NCBI GenBank assembly: GCA_031308135.1 | Contig: JAHLJT010009419.1 | Location: 33,714,540 to 33,778,539 of the forward strand | DNA length: 64,000 nucleotides | Source of the DNA: Acheta domesticus | Taxonomy: Eukaryota > Arthropoda > Insecta > Orthoptera > Gryllidae | Direction of reading: 5' to 3' | Shown: one piece after another, positions 25,224 through 41,300 of the stretch | Layout of the letters: the number at the start of each line of letters is the position of its first letter | Position numbering within the stretch: the first letter of the stretch is position 1 | Program-made: the position numbers and the translations under genes | The notes under the pieces: generated by a model | What the model was told of the DNA's origin: nothing | The model's database searches: none | Seen by the model: the letters and a program-made list of their open reading frames with translations, nothing else

Positions 25224-28200
25224 CTAAAACCGTAAAGGTTCACGAGAACATTTAGAAAAACTTCTTGTCATCTACCACGCTTACAATTGTGGCTGTAAAA
25301 CGGAGGAGATCGGATGAGACGTGTGTTTGAACTGAGTTAACGAGTTCGCTCTTACCCTAGAGAACTTTTCTTTTTGTTATTTAAGGTAGCATCAACTACT
25401 AGGTCATTAGCGACCACAATTGGATTTAACGTTATGGTATGGGGATAAAACGATATGGTGATGTTAGGGGGTGAAAGGACAAACACAACCACGCCCGAGG
25501 CGGGACTCGAACCCGTGTCCCCTTAGTCCGAAATCACTACAGCACTACTGCTTTAGCGATCTCGGCTATGAGAACTTTTAGGAATCGCACTGTGTTCGTT
25601 TTCTATCTACATATCAATGTTAAGACAACACAAGATCCACAAACTTTGAAGCCAGCTGAACTCTGTTCTTCACGAAGATGTTATTTGTGAAAACGTTGAC
25701 CAAAACCTTTAGTACGTTTAATGTTTCACGCACACAATGAACCGGCGTTTAAATTTAGTTACATTCCAGCGCTCGTAATTTTTTGCTCATTTTTTTTTAA
25801 TAATAGCCCTGGGTTGAGTATACGTGCGTGCGATCTTCGTTTTCGTGAAGTTTGGTGCGCGGTCACCCTGAGGAGCAAACAGGAAGGGGAAATGGTTCAA
25901 GGGCTTCCCGTCTACGATTTCGCAACCACACGTTCGCGGAACGAGCGTCGCGACGTGTGAATATGCGGTTTCTCTCAACCTTCGCTGCGGCTACAAGATT
26001 CATGACCAATCTCTTTGCCATCCTGTTAGCGATTATTTTTTCCGATGTACTTCAAACACTGTGGTTATTTTTTGATAGTGATAGGATATACATTTTTAAT
26101 TGAGACAAAAACAGACAGAAGACCAAAATGCGACATTTATCCTGAGAAACGTTAGCTTATTCCACAAAAAGTATTACAAGACCTCTGACTGAATATAATA
26201 AACTAAAGGTAACGACCAGATGGTATGTGACCAAGTAATGCAAATTGCCAGCATTTTCACTTAGGTTGAACTATTTTTTCTAAAAACATTCTCAATGTAG
26301 ACAGTGGCACAAAGAAAACACTAGTGTTTAAATTATAAAAAGCAGATATGTTACCGATATTCTTAGATCGCTTGTAAAAATAGAGTAATATAAAGGAAAT
26401 CGTAAGAAACCGCGAGTCTCTTCTCGTCCGTAGCCTGAGCGAGGACAACTACCTAATTCCCACGAGATGATGCGGTGGTAAAATCCCGCGAAACAAGTAG
26501 TTACGTAATATCACGCAAGCGAAAACACTACCTGTCCTACCATATTAGCGATTAACCTTTTCCCAAACCGAACCACAACCATCAACTGCGGTACATAAAT
26601 AGTGTCGTGTTCGTAAACGATCGGAAACAGGTTTTCAAACTCCAAGCTCTTCGATACGGGTCGATTTCGAAGACTGGTACTCTGTCAATGCACGCTAGTG
26701 ACAACACAAGTAGCAAAATCCGAGTTCTGACTTTCCAATATTTTTCGTGAAAGTACGACAATAGATAATTTTCCAAAAAACTACTTTAATATTTGTGAAG
26801 TATTGCCTTAAATAGTGCAAACCACTGTGTCAGAACTCGCTTTTCTCTCGGGGTGTGGGTTCGCATCCCGCGCAAAGCCAAGAATGTTTTCACCTTGTGT
26901 CTGGGACACGGTAGGCCAAGGCAAACAACGATCACCCTAAATCGTCATTCGTCATTTCATAATTGCCTCACGATCAGTTCTCCGTACTTGGTTGCCAACA
27001 TTCTACTAGAATAAGAAGAACTGGCGAAGGACGCACACTCACATCGGCGGCGGCGCAACAAGAAACCACCATTATCTCTCGCTTACGCTCAACAGCGACG
27101 GAAATTTCCAATCCACGAACCTGTTCCATTTTTCTCCGAAATCCCCACATCCTTCCCGGGCGAGTTCTCGGCTGCTCCGGAGGCGTCATTGCCAATGCCT
27201 CGCGTGGAAGGCACGCACGGCGGCTCTGGGCGGGACACGGTGCGTAGTGGCACGGCAGCAAGCCATTAAGGCGCCGCAAAGCCCTCGTGGACTCGGCGAA
27301 GGCCACGGCGTGAAACTCGTTCTTTCGCTGTTCCGCACTCCCGGGAACGGCGCGGAGTCTCAACGACCTCTGTGTTTAGGGAGGCTACGCACAGGAAACC
27401 GGTCCATTCGATGGAAAAGACCGGCTTCTGGTGATTGTTTGCCTGAAACAAAAAGTGAACACCTAACGTCAGAGTGGACGACTCTGCTACAAATCTGCTC
27501 TCGGAAGAAATTAAAAGGTTCAGAGGAATGCTGTTTCTTTGGCGTTGGGGAATTCGCATTATTCGATTCTTGGAAGAAAATAGTATTCGCTTTAAATTAA
27601 TCTACAAAGTAATAACTTATTTCGATGTGAAAGGCATTAAAATCGGTTCAAGAGAAGGATCGTTTGGAAACACCTGAAGAAACAAAAACATTGTAGTACT
27701 ACCGTAGGTATTATATTTCTTTGTATATATTTATATTTCTTGGTAACCGTGTAACTATTATATTTGTTTTGGTGTCACTGTGAAGATGAAAGAAGGTATT
27801 TCTTGATTACGCATGTGACATGCGCAGATGGCGCATTTGACACTCCATGCTTATCGCAGTGTGATCTAAATTTACGCTCGTGGCCTTAAAAAAAGGCGTG
27901 GTTTGGCAGTGGGAGGACTCACACTGCCTTTGTATAATAATAAATCAAACTGATGCATTTGCTCATCAAGAACTATCATGTACAAAGGAATATTTTTGCA
28001 AAAATTTAATAATTCTTCGGCTGCTGGGTCCCTCGGATCCAGAAATTGTTAGATGACCCGGCAAGAAAGACAGGAGGGTGCCCATACTTGACCATTCCCT
28101 TTGACATGGAAACTACTTTCACTTGAGTCAGCAGAAGTCAGCCATAAAGAAGTCATTACTAAAACAGCATGTATTGGGATTTCAATAGCGCACGGCGTAT

Positions 28201-31200
28201 TCGTACTAACCAGAAAGATCTTGTCAAATAAAATGACCTAATGTGAATTTTGTACTTAGATTATATAGGAAAATATTTTATTATAAGAGAGTTTTTACAA
28301 GAAAACATCTACTGGAAAACTTCATACTATTAACATACATTCAAAATAACTTATAATAATATTATTAATTACTCATATGATTACTTAAATTCTCGTTTAA
28401 TTCTCATAATACTACAAAAGATTACTGAAATACTCATAGAATGTGAACATCTCTCTAATTGTTTTGATTGAATTGGAAAATACTCATAGTGGACAATTAA
28501 AAATATTATCTGTTTTGTCAGTAGATGGTCACGTTGAGTTAAACTTGGGTTGCAACATTTGCATTTATTTCATTGAAAGAAACTATACAGAGTTGCGAAT
28601 AATTAAATCATTTAAGGATTTTTATTCCAGTTGGCTTTCACACGCCTCAAATGCGTGCGTTCCACCAAGTATTCCCATCTCACAAACCACTTCATACTAC
28701 ATTGCTCATTATTCATGTAGAAAATCATTGCCATCAGATAGACGTTAAACCTTCTGAAGCAGAATCAAAGAAATACATACTCGTATATTCGAGATGTACT
28801 CTGACACATTGCCTCGTAGGTTATTACATATTGTAGTGTCTTTCGCCACGGCTTTGCAGATCAGAAGTTAATATCTTCTCAAGTATTTCTACTAAGACGT
28901 TCGGAAATTCTTGCAAAGAATTTGAATGCCGTTCTGTCATTTGCCGTTCTATAAAATAATTTGGATGCAGCTCTATCATATATCTTTGCTTATGAATTTA
29001 TAATGAATACCTATTTGAGACATGACTATTTTCTAGTAGTTTTTCTTTAAAACAGCTCAGAGGTGGTATAAATTTTATTGGATCTCAACCTACATTAGAT
29101 TTGGGAATATTTACATTCCAAACGAATTCTTTACGCATAAAAGAGTATATTCAGCCGCATGACTACACGATGTACAAAGTAGGTTGAGCCTTGCGTTTTT
29201 TCCCTTTTGAAGAATCTTTCATAATTTTTTACGCCACATTATGTCATTTATTGCACAAATTTTACCCTTTAAAACCATCTGTAAATTAGTACTAAATTAT
29301 TATTAATTTAATGAAGTTGCAATATAGAAATGCTGCTTGCAATATAGAAATAAACATTAAAGTGCAAATTCTTTATTTCTATAGAATTCAAGTGAATTGC
29401 ATAACAAGGATATTTTAAATAAGATTTACAAGCAGTGACTTACCACATTAATGGGTGTTGGTTGAAATGTGAAAAAATTACAAACATACATTCATATTTA
29501 CCAACATTCCGAAAATTATATTTCCTTCCTCAGAGACGCGTGACAAAAAGGAAACTATGTGTTATAATTGGTTGTACGAATTAAGAACAACCAGATAAAC
29601 AATCATATATAACACAACAGAAATACATAGTACGACAATGACAAAAATATTATAGTGCCATTTTCTCTTTCTTCTCATTGTGCTTAATATTTGTATAATG
29701 TTGATATTTAACTGTATGTGTATATGTCGCTGTGTATTGATTGTTGTTTTAACTAGTATAACACCATTGTTACTTGTGTTTGCTCTTTATACACAGACCC
29801 GAGGAAGGCAATACCTTTATGTGTGATAATTTTTTTCCACATTTTGAGCAATACCCCTGCACTTGCTGTATCGCAGCTCCCAAAAGGAAGTGTGTTTTTA
29901 TTAACTAGGCTGAATAATTACAAAACAATTTTTGTTAATGAAAAATCATTGTGAAAATCATTGATTTAGTCAGCAACTCCCTCTTTTATCCTAACATTAC
30001 ATACACAAAGAAGTTTTCAAAGCTATTTTGTCCCCACCCTACTGCACAACTCTAAACCGCCGCAGTCACCGGAAAATGAAATATACGCGAACCGCATTTA
30101 CACGATGTAGAGATAGGCTCTTCCTGTATTCTATTCATAAACTCAGTTTACCGTGAAACTACGTATCACAGCTCCTCATCACCTGACGATTGCAGTCATA
30201 AGTACCAGAGCATTTAAAACTGCTGTTCAGACAAAGACCGTTCTCTCAAATCGAGGAAATTATTGTTTTGATTATACATATTTAGTTTTAGTGAGTGTAT
30301 TCACGATAATAAAATTACTATGAATAACACACCCAAGAGCAATAACAATTTATCCATACATGGAATATCAATAAAAATAATATAATAAAAATTAATACGC
30401 GATAATATTTTATACAATCACTGCTCGCAAAGTGTTCAAAGTGAAGTGAATGTGACAAAAATTAAACGTCTAAAACAGTAGTGCTCTTTAATTCGGATTG
30501 ATTCGTTCTGTGCACACTCATCGCAGGCCAGCTCCACATTTTTTTCATAAAAAATGCTTCAAATATTTCTATCAAGATTTACGATACGTGCATTTGCATG
30601 TCGTTTGATTTTTCCACACACGAGCTTCATGAATCAAGCATTTCTCGAGGAGCTCAGTATGCCACAGGAGCGAGATCTGATTTTCGCTAATGCCTTTTCA
30701 ATCCATGCACGTAGGTAATTCTTATTCAGAGGCATCTTTTATCCGAGAAAGGCTTGTGATGCGCGAAGCCGGCGTCTTGGAATGGTGCCAAGGTCTCACC
30801 TTGGTACTCCGCGACATCTAAGTGATCTCCGCGATCCGCAGGCACAGCGCTGGGACTGCTAAATGTAAATTCTTTGAAGGAAACCGCCTCTCCAGCAAGT
30901 GGATAAATACGAGTACAATCGCACTAAGCATCTGCTTATAGCCCCGATTGAATATATATAATGTGGAGTTGCTCTACAGCTGTTGCCGTTTCTCCGCTCT
31001 CAGTCTCCATGCCTTTCAGTTTGACCTTAGATCATCTTGCATTTCTCTTGTCGTCATAGCCTCTCGCGCTCCCTGCTGCCATGCACGTCTGGGTCTTCCT
31101 CTCTTCTGTCTTTCTGTCGGCACCCAATGCGGGACTAGTTTTGGCCATCTTGCATCAGTCATTCGCATAACATGACCGTACCAAACGATTTGTTTTTTTC

Positions 31201-34200
31201 TCTATTTCGGCGAGGATAGGATAAGGGCCTGAAATTATTGCTCAAACATAACTTTACATTAGTTCCAAAATACGAAAAAATATTTTATGAATGGCACTTA
31301 AAAAAGTCCTTTCATTGATAGTTATATTACAATTGTAAAAGAAAAAATTCATATAACGAATCAGGAAAATGCAAGGATTATATTTTATAACTCTTTGGAT
31401 TACTATTTGCTTAGCAGAACGTTCATGTTTACGATAGAAAAGATTGTTCTTATGGATAATGTGCTTCAAGAGAGATAAATTGAATTAAATCTTTTTTATT
31501 AGGATAATGTAGTGTTTTCACCGAACTCGATTAGATGATTTCAGGTTACTCTAATTTCATTTTCATAGTCATTTATTTTGAATAGGCTTACGTTCAATAT
31601 TTTAATGTTATTAGGGGTACATTATTTGTTCAACCTAATAGTATTAATCCAAACCTGAGAATGGATTGCAACAATGTCATGCATTACGGTAGGAGTAACG
31701 GAAATGCAGTGAGTGACAGTAGAAACTTCACTGTCACTCACTGAATGAATTAATACATTCATTACAAATTAAAAGCTACAGTTCTACTTCAAGAAATTTT
31801 CTTCCTGACAGCTCCATCACACTCACAGCATCATTCTTTGCAAAGACAGAAATTAGAGATTAATTTTACATGATACGATTTGATGTGATACAATGAAAAG
31901 GAACAATTAATTAACCGAGCACATTACATATAGTTAATATCAGATTCATTGTGCGAAAATGTGTATTATGACGGATGGCTATGCGGAAGCATCAGCAACA
32001 CAGAATTGGAGGTAATTTTATCAGCTTGAATGTTACGTAATCTGAGAAATATTTGCAATTACGCAGCAAGTAGTTCAAAGTGACTTTCTTTTCTCGATGG
32101 GCAAGAAAAATAAGAAGTGGATTATATCATTGAGTACACGTTTAATTTTCAACATGTTCAGTGTCAAGGAACGCAAGAGTTACAAAACACATTTTAAGAG
32201 AAATTATAAACTAGTACAAACAACATTTTAGGGACCTTTAAAATACACGAAGTTGTATCAAATGATGATATTTCGTGCTCAAACTTTAACTGTTCACATT
32301 ATATAGATTAAGCCGCTCTCGTTACTAAATATAACTACGATTCATTCATACGTGGAGCAACAGTGGGTATGCACGCGGCCTATTAGTAAAAGATTGTTTC
32401 TGTGAAAAGGTTAAGGAAGAAGAGGCATAAATAGTGCGGACCAAAGATGTAAGCAGTTATTGTGTGACGTGGCTTTCGTTAAATGAAGTTTTAATAAACG
32501 ACACGAAAAGTAAACTTCACGTCATTCGCTTCTAGTGCATAAGCGTGAAAATTCCTGAGACGCAGAAGTTGCGCTCACACTTTATAGAGTTTCTCACTGG
32601 TGGATGATCATTTAGCATGCTACATCATGCGCACATACATTTTCTTTTTCTCATGGGTTTTTTCACATAGCTTTTCTCTAATTATGGTAGGATAAGAGTT
32701 AGAGAGAACAAAAAATATCATAACAGGATCTTGCACGATGATAAATTTTAACGCTGGATGAGCACATGAGATACGTTTGAAATGAAGATGCTAGTGAGAA
32801 ATCGTTTATACTTTGAAAATGATAACCAATATTGAAGCTCTAGAGATCTTTTTAAGTTTCCGTGCTTTAACGCATTTGTGTAATATTACAAACTAATATA
32901 CAATTAAAATATAAATGCAAGTTATTTAACTATAGCAAGTTATTTATAAATTTGCGATCTAAAATATTATGCTTGTAAACTGTATAATGCTCGGAATTAT
33001 ATTTTGAAATATTATTTCAGAAGATGGAACTTAATATCTGGGAAAAATAAGGCCGGGTGAACATAATTTTCTGAGTTAAATCATAAAAAGTCATGATTAA
33101 TAAAAAATACACATTTACTGCTATCAACTTTAATAATTGGTATCGATGGGTATTTCGGATCGAATGGTAGAGACCTCGAACTTCGGTCCAGCTCTGGTGG
33201 AGGAATAAAAACGACCATCTGTTTTTTGAGTTTCTGGGTGGGTTTCGGGCCATTCTACACAAAATCAACACAGTCATTTTACAACACCATCTCAGATTCA
33301 GATGAAATTATGTAATATTATTTTTAATAAGAAATATACTTATCTTAGATATGAATAAAACATGTACGTATCGTATTTAAAACACTATAGCTTTACACAA
33401 TTATTAAGAGTTTCAATATACAATATTTGGTCCCACTATTTTAGACAATTATGAAAAAAGAGAGTGATTACAAATGAAAATGTAATTCTAAATACTATTT
33501 TGATGTGCGTAGTAAGTTTTGTCACTAATTTTGTCTGTGTGGATGGTCACAGAATTTTTATGCATCTTCATTAAAAAATAATTTTAATTTACTTTTAGTT
33601 TGCCCAACATAGTACAACGGACAATCTGTACATTCATTACCATAAACATACTATGTCCTGGCTCAATTTTGCCTTTTTGTTATTTTTTGTTGTTGAAAGA
33701 TCTACACTATATAATTATTTATTTTTACATTATATCCGGCACAATTTTGCTAAATATATTTGTAATCCTTATACAGTAATCGAGTAACCTGATTTAGTCC
33801 ATGCGTCAGACTGGCACTCAGGATTGGAGTACTTCTGGTCCAAGTGAGGCAAATGAGGCGTCATTAAACGTGTCTTGGTCTCCTAGTGGGGACTCATAAC
33901 GCGTTTTGAGCGACTTACGGGAACCAAACTGTCTTTCGACTCCTCTCAACAGGACAAATTGATGTGATTCTTAGACGTTTCCTCTAGAATATTCGGGAAG
34001 AATTCTAGAAAAACACATGTTTTCTATGGTTTTAATTGGTGAAATGCTTTGAATTACGACACTCTCTTTCCATATTGTTACGATTTGATTAAACAAATTG
34101 ACGATATGTAAAACCTTATTTTGTCATGAACCAAAAAGTTGTACAAGAATTTTAATCTATACTTTTACACGTAAGTTTCTATACCTCAAAATGGTAGAGC

Positions 34201-37200
34201 AGAGCAACTGTAATGTGTTTAAAATTTATTTTTATTTTGAACCTGCAAAGGACAAATATTTTTTTTATTTTTCACTGATACGATATCGCTTGGTATTGCC
34301 TTTGATACGGATTTCCATATACTCTGCATACATTACCTGGATCAAGAGAATCGTGGTTACGATAGAAATAAAACAGTTAAATGGTGCTACATGCTCTCTT
34401 ATGGATGGAATTATGAGAGGAACTTACGAAAGGGATGATGGGAGAGAAGTATGAAGAGACAAACAGTCAAGTTAACTAGTTAGAAAGTAAGTCAATCTGA
34501 ATAATTAAAATATGTTAAAAAATCAAATCATGTATCACGGTCGTTAACTAATGATCTCGGGCAGGTTTTCAAAGTGTTCTTGGCTGTCCGGGATGAGCCG
34601 CGTCTCAGTCGATTTTGCTGACGTTTCGGCCATCTTGCTGTGGCCTTCTTCAGAGCTATACTGCTGCCGAGAGGCTAGCGTGTCACATAGATATAGGACG
34701 GGGTGCAGGAGCTGATAGGTCGCAGCGGCGACCAATGGGAGGAGGGCAGGTGGCCCGCGATTGGCGGAGAGGGAACGAATCTACCAGGTTTTCAAAGTTT
34801 CAACAAAATGCCCCCGGGTCAAAGGGCGGCGTCATGCTAAGCTGGAGTCAGGTATCGATGTAAGAACGCCCGTAACTCTGGTCGTTCTGGTGGCGGCCTG
34901 CTCCTTTGCGGGAGCGCTTCCGCCGGAGATTTAAATTTAGAAAATTTGGACAGTTTGTGTAGCCGCCCTGTGGTTTTCCCATGTTTGGGCGGCACACATT
35001 GTATTTTTGTCGCCACTTTTGTTACGTCACTTTTCACTTAGCACTCTTTCACTGAGTTTTTGAAGGTCGCCTCTCCGTCCATTTATTTATTGCAGCTCCA
35101 AAGACGAAATGAGGCATCCGCGCACGCCCCACTCCCCGAAACGGTCACTTCCCAGGGCCTTTTTTTATTTATTCAAGCTTTTACATATGTACAAAACGAA
35201 TAATGGATAAAATGAACTTAACTAATGAACTAATAATCAAAATAAGTTGAAATACAATGAACAAGATACGATAAAATGGCATGTGTTTCAATGATATAAT
35301 GCATATGTACAGTAAGATAAACTAATGATGAATGAAACTAAATAATGAACTAATAATCAAGTAAAAATTTTATAAAATAAATGTAAGAACGAGTAAGACC
35401 GAGATGTAAGAACGAGTCTGACGGAGGTGTTTTGCGCAGAGGGGGCGTGCTTCGAGCGCCTGGGCTGCTTCACCACCGACTCCCCCTGGTGGTCCGTGCT
35501 GCGCCCCATCCCAGCGCCCGAGTCGCCCGAGCAGATCGGCACGCGCTTCTACTTGTTCACCAGGTGAGCCAGCGCCCTACGCGACACGAACTACGGGCAT
35601 GTGACGACTGTAGCTCATTGATTGGTTAGTTTGTGTCAACTTCAACGGTCTTTAGTTCCGTAAGTGAATTGCATTTTTTTAATCACGGGAGGTGATAGAG
35701 GCCTTCCCCGCTGGATGGTGAAATACGGCGCCAACCTTCACCCATTACCGAGTTTTCCCTATTCAGTTATCTCCCGCCCACGGGGTATCGCTCCAGCCCC
35801 GGTATGTTTTAAGTATCCGACTTGCATGGTAGGGTGTAAGAGGAGAGGATACGATAAGAAAAAGAAAGGAAAGATCGCGAGCAGTCGTTGCCAGCGAATT
35901 CCGGGTACTGCTCCGGCATTCGCCTAGTGCCGATCGGAGAAACCAGGGAAAACAACCGATCGGAGCAACCGGTCGCGAGGTTCTCCTCCAGAGAGCATCT
36001 GAACTCGACCCGGTGTCTAGATAGGATTCGAGAACTGACAGTGATACTAGGTCAGAGACACTGCAATGACATCAGTAGATGACCTGAGAGACCTTTGCCG
36101 GTACCTGTGTGAAGAAAATCCGGCCAGCTGACGTGTAGATCGGCTGGCGTGTAGAACGGCATGCTGACGTGTAGATCGCCGTATCTCACCATCTAGCAAG
36201 CGAAGGACCCCCCCCCCACTTCCCGTGATAAAAACATGCAAAACCTTTACAGAACTGACAGTTGACGCGCTTGAAATCGGAAAATAATCAATCAAAGAGT
36301 GAGGGTTTGGTGATTACACAAACATTGAAAATCTCCTACATATATGCCGTCACGGTATGTTTCTTCGAGTATAGAAAATGCTTCATCAAAACCACGAATA
36401 TTCTCATTTGCAAGGCAGAAAAAGAGTGAACAATCCTTTCAACCCCTAGTCGTAGGGGTGAAAGATCGGAATATTTATTAGCATCATCTGTCACCAGGAA
36501 GCAGCCCCAACGCACACTCGTGCCCACCGTGCCTGAGGTGCAGCTCAACGGAGTGGACTTCGACGGTCAACGCCCCACCGTCTTCATCACCCACGGCTTC
36601 ACTGGCGACAGCAACACGACCTGGATGCTCAACATGAAAGACGCGCTGCTGGAGAAGGTGCCAGCAATCGTGCAATTTGTTTCACGCGAGATAAATTTAT
36701 CGATAGAAAAAACAGCAATATAATATCTAGTCTGTCGAAAAGTACGAAGACAAAAGTTAAACAACAGTATACGCTCTTAAATTCGTTAAAACTTTAATTA
36801 TTGATCTGGAATGGGGATTTCTAGTTTTTAATCCTTAAAATGAGTAAATTGTTTCAAGTTGAATTCATTTCATTAAGTTAAGGAATGCTACACATTTCAA
36901 ACTATAATTAAAATGATCGATGTCAAATACTATAAACAGGACGATTAATTAGGAAGAATGATGAGACCTCGGAATTTTAGGCACAAAATGTGATGATTTA
37001 GGCACCTAAAATAGGCAACAAAATTATGAAATTACGCACTATTAGGCATGGAAACTTACGTTTTAGGCACCTAAAATTTGTTACAAAATTATTAAACCGG
37101 GCAATAATAAACATTGGACATGAAAAAATTGATTAAATTAGGCACTTTCTTTTCAGGAAAGTTAAGTATTTTTACACATTTGAGAGTAACTACAAGCATA

Positions 37201-38288
37201 TACTATTTTATACACTTTCATTTCTTTCGTTCCTTCACGCATTTAATTCTTAACCTGTCAACAGCGCACCTGCACTGGGAATGAGTGCAATTGCCTCAGA
37301 AGTGCGTGCTGATCGGAGACGAGCGTAAAATATGCAAAGCAAGCTCTTTGCAAAGCTACAGGTGTTCGGTATGTTGGGTGAGAGATTTTGGTGCGTAGAC
37401 GATTTCAAGTGCGTATTCAAGAAGGGAATATTCACGTATCGGGAAATTCTGGGAAGTATTTGCGTTCCGGTACAACGAATGTTAAAAAAATGAGTGATTA
37501 AAATAATCATAATTCTTCAAAATTACGTTTTTCAGCTTTAGGCAAAAAAATATTAAAATAGGTATTAAACGCCCTTTTAGGACATTTTAAGGCACAATTA
37601 GATGATTTTAGCAGACTATTTTTTCATGATTCGTAAACATCTGCAATTATTTTCCACAACCTCCTACTACTAAATAGACATTTGTCCTAAAATCCGAGGT
37701 CTGATGATAACACTAAGAACATTGCTTAAGAGATGTTGCAATCTTAGTTGATTTAGATTTTGATGAGATGAACAAATTCTTCCCATTAAATTATTTTACT
37801 TTTTTATGATAAACAAGATATTGAACTAGTAAGTAATATAATATTCACTCTTCTTGTGACATTGAATTTTTTTTGGCATGTGCTTACGCAATTGTATAAG
37901 AATATATTTATAGCTATTTAATGTTAGTGATAATACAATGTATTGTCGTGTTTGCAGGGAGACATGAATGTAATCCTGACCGACTGGGGTCCCGGCGCCG
38001 CTGGGCCCCTCAAATACCTCCAGGTGGCGGCCAACACTAGAGTGGTGGGTGCAGAAATGGCCAGGTAGATACAGAATAGAAATCGAACTGTGTCAAAGAC
38101 TAAGCAAATGTTCACCATTTTCTTTTGTTGTCTCAATAGTCTCAAGCAATTCTTGTTAATTTCTTGAGCGTACATAATTACACTCTACTGTAATCAGAAA
38201 ACGCAAGACGCACGATGCAGATATATCATTCAAAACTAACGTTAGTTAACTATCATGTGAACAATTAGGCGAACGGCACCACATTCTC

Positions 38289-38342
<54 letters not shown>

Positions 38343-41300
38343 CTTGAATGTAATTTTCGTGTTTCAAAATATTTTATAAACACACAATATTTTGTTTTTA
38401 TTTTAATGCTTGACTTACCTATCTTCTTAAGAGTATTTTATTTGTTACAGGCTAGTAGAACATATGATTCAAAAATACAATGTGGACCCTCAAAATGTTC
38501 ATCTGATTGGCCACAGCCTTGGTGCTCATGTTTCCGCGTACTGTGGCAAGAAAGTCAAGAACATTGGCAAACTTACAGGTGGGAAAGCGTTTTTACCTAT
38601 TACAACAAAATAATTAGTTTTGCATAAAATAAAAATAAACAAATGAAGTAATTGTATTTTAATAGTTACTAGCTATTAAAATCGGGTCGTTTCGTACGTC
38701 GAATGTTCACAAATACGAGTACATCTGTACATTGTATCGTTCAGATAATGTTAAAAATTCATTATCAGATGAAAAACTTTCGTCACGAAAATATTTACAA
38801 CAGGCAGGTAAAGTTTTCAAATACCGTTAATGGGGTATTCAATCCACCGTATCACGTAATGCATACACTGACCAAATAGAAATTGGATGGCCCTAATGGC
38901 CATCTAACATTTTTATAATCCAGTATCCAAGTAGAAATTTATTGCTATTAATAGTAATTCAGTTCTCACGCAGCTCTGATTACCAAAGGGAAATCTGAAC
39001 CGTGTAAAACGTGCCTAAGCAGTAACCGGCCATGGGAACTTTCTGCCTATCAGTCACACGGGTTTGTCGGTTTACTAACGGGTTGCATACATCGCCGGTG
39101 TACAAGTTAAACATCCTAGATATTGTCATTTTTCACTTAAGTGAAGAAATATGTTTAAGTACAGAAGTTAACATTCAAAATAATATTTTTTAAAAAAAGT
39201 TTGAGTTTTTTAGGAAAAGTTTGATCCAGTTAAATTACCAAATGGTATTTGGGGAATAAAATATAATACAACGCTGGACACTAATTAAACAAAAAATATT
39301 GTGCCATATTAATGCTTCAGGATTAAGTTGGTTCAGGCATGTTTAGAGAATAAAATATGTTAGGTTGGCAAACAAGTCTCTAGAGCAAGCAGATGGATCC
39401 CTGTAGGAACCAGGGCGAGGGGAGGACAATGGCTAACAAGATGGAAAGATAATTTAACAAATTAAGACAAAAGAGATGCAAAGCTGGATAACTGAAATGT
39501 ACAACCGAAAAGAATGGAAGGATGTAATTGAACTGGGCAAAACAATCAGTAAATAATGTTGAGCCTTATTAAGAAGGTCTTCAATATACATACTAAACAA
39601 ATACACTCCACAAGACATGGACATAACCATATACGAGTACAGATATATGTTTTGCGTGCATGCTTTGCAATATGTATTTGTTCACAGTAAGATTATGTTT
39701 ACAGAACCTTTATGCGTACAATATGTGTAAGTACACCATCAATGTCCGGTCCTCTGTCCTATGGCTCGACAGCTCGCTACGGGCTTCGGCCGACCAGCGG
39801 TGTCACAGCCTCTCGGCCATGGAATAGGGGGTTAGTGCGAAGGAATCCCTCTATCGTATAGACTGGTCTTCTTAACATTAGGATGGGCTTTCTCATCGTC
39901 GAACAGCAATAGACACTGGCTTTTTATTATGCCCTTGCCCTTGCACTGGCACTGGCACTATTATGCCCAGTCCACAGTTATTATTTTGCCCCAATCGGGA
40001 ATCGTACTTCTGGGTTGAGACGTGGAAAGTGAGCACGCTAACCGAGTCACCGAGGGCTACACCATGAATACGAGCACTAAAATAAAAATATGTTTATAGT
40101 ATAAATGCTAACGTAATTATTATTTTTATTTTGAAATTAATCCCATTGTAATGTATATGAAGTCGCAAATTACTCAACTAGGTCTTCGCGACCAAAAATA
40201 AACTTATCTGAGGGGACGAGCAGCCTTCGAAGCGATAACCAGTGTGTGTTTGTTGGCAGCGCTGGACCCCGCGCAGCCGGCCTTCGAGGGCTACGATCGA
40301 GCGGTGCGACTGGACGCTAGCGATGCATCCTTCGTGGAAGTGGTGCACACTGACGCCAAACCCGTCATCCCGCTTTTTGGGCTCGGCATGATTACAGAGC
40401 ACGGTAAGTAGGGCTAGTTTCCTAATATAAATATTGTCGTTGCCTCCAAGCTATCACATTGTGTTTTCTTTCTCAATTACAAACAGATAATCATGTCTTA
40501 ATCGGTCTCCAATTGTTATGATAAAAATTGGCCGACGAGAGATGTGGTCGCTAAAAATGGCTACACAGTGAGATGAAGCGTACGCCAGTTCTCGTTTTTC
40601 GACCACCTTTTCCATTAATCTGTTTAACTTGCATCTGGAATAATTTACTAATAAATAAAACATAAGAGAATTAAATTATTGCTTTAATGATACAATTAAT
40701 AAAACATCATATAAATCTAATATACAAATCAATATCGATATTAATTTGTTGAATTCAATTTGTTGAATTTGTCGAATTCAATCAACAAATAAATATTTGT
40801 ATTTTATATGTTGCCCTTCAGTTCATCCGATTGCGATAAAACTTTGTCAACTTATTGCTTGCACTTGCGCGAAGAATATAGGCCTAGAACAACATGAGTG
40901 TGCATATGTCTGTCAGAAGTAGACGCGCGTTGATTTTCTGCGTTTATCAAAGTGGCTCAAGCGCCCCTGAACAGAAGCTCTACGCTACCCGCCGCACCCT
41001 CAAGTATTAAGGGCGTCTTAGCTGCATATTCTGCCCCTGCGATTGTGAAATATTGGCCGGAATTATTACTTGAACGTTATATCGGACAAGTAAATTAAAT
41101 TTCTCCAAGACAGAGTCGTAACGAATTCATGCCCAAACTTGAGGGAGCACGTTTTAATAATAGGATACTTGCCAACCATGTCCAAACCAGGACATAGAAC
41201 AAACCCATACTCGCGAGAAAGTCTTTCATCTATTAAAATTTTTGCAGAGCGTAGCGTAAAACGAGAATAACAATCGCGTGACTAGTAACATGTGAAGTGT

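Noticed and set aside
17331..34110. Related segments at 17560-17720 and 33970-34110 as a repeat pair
   Set aside because: They share only a short TCTAGAAYATTC/GGAAGAATTCT block and similar flanks; too little to call.
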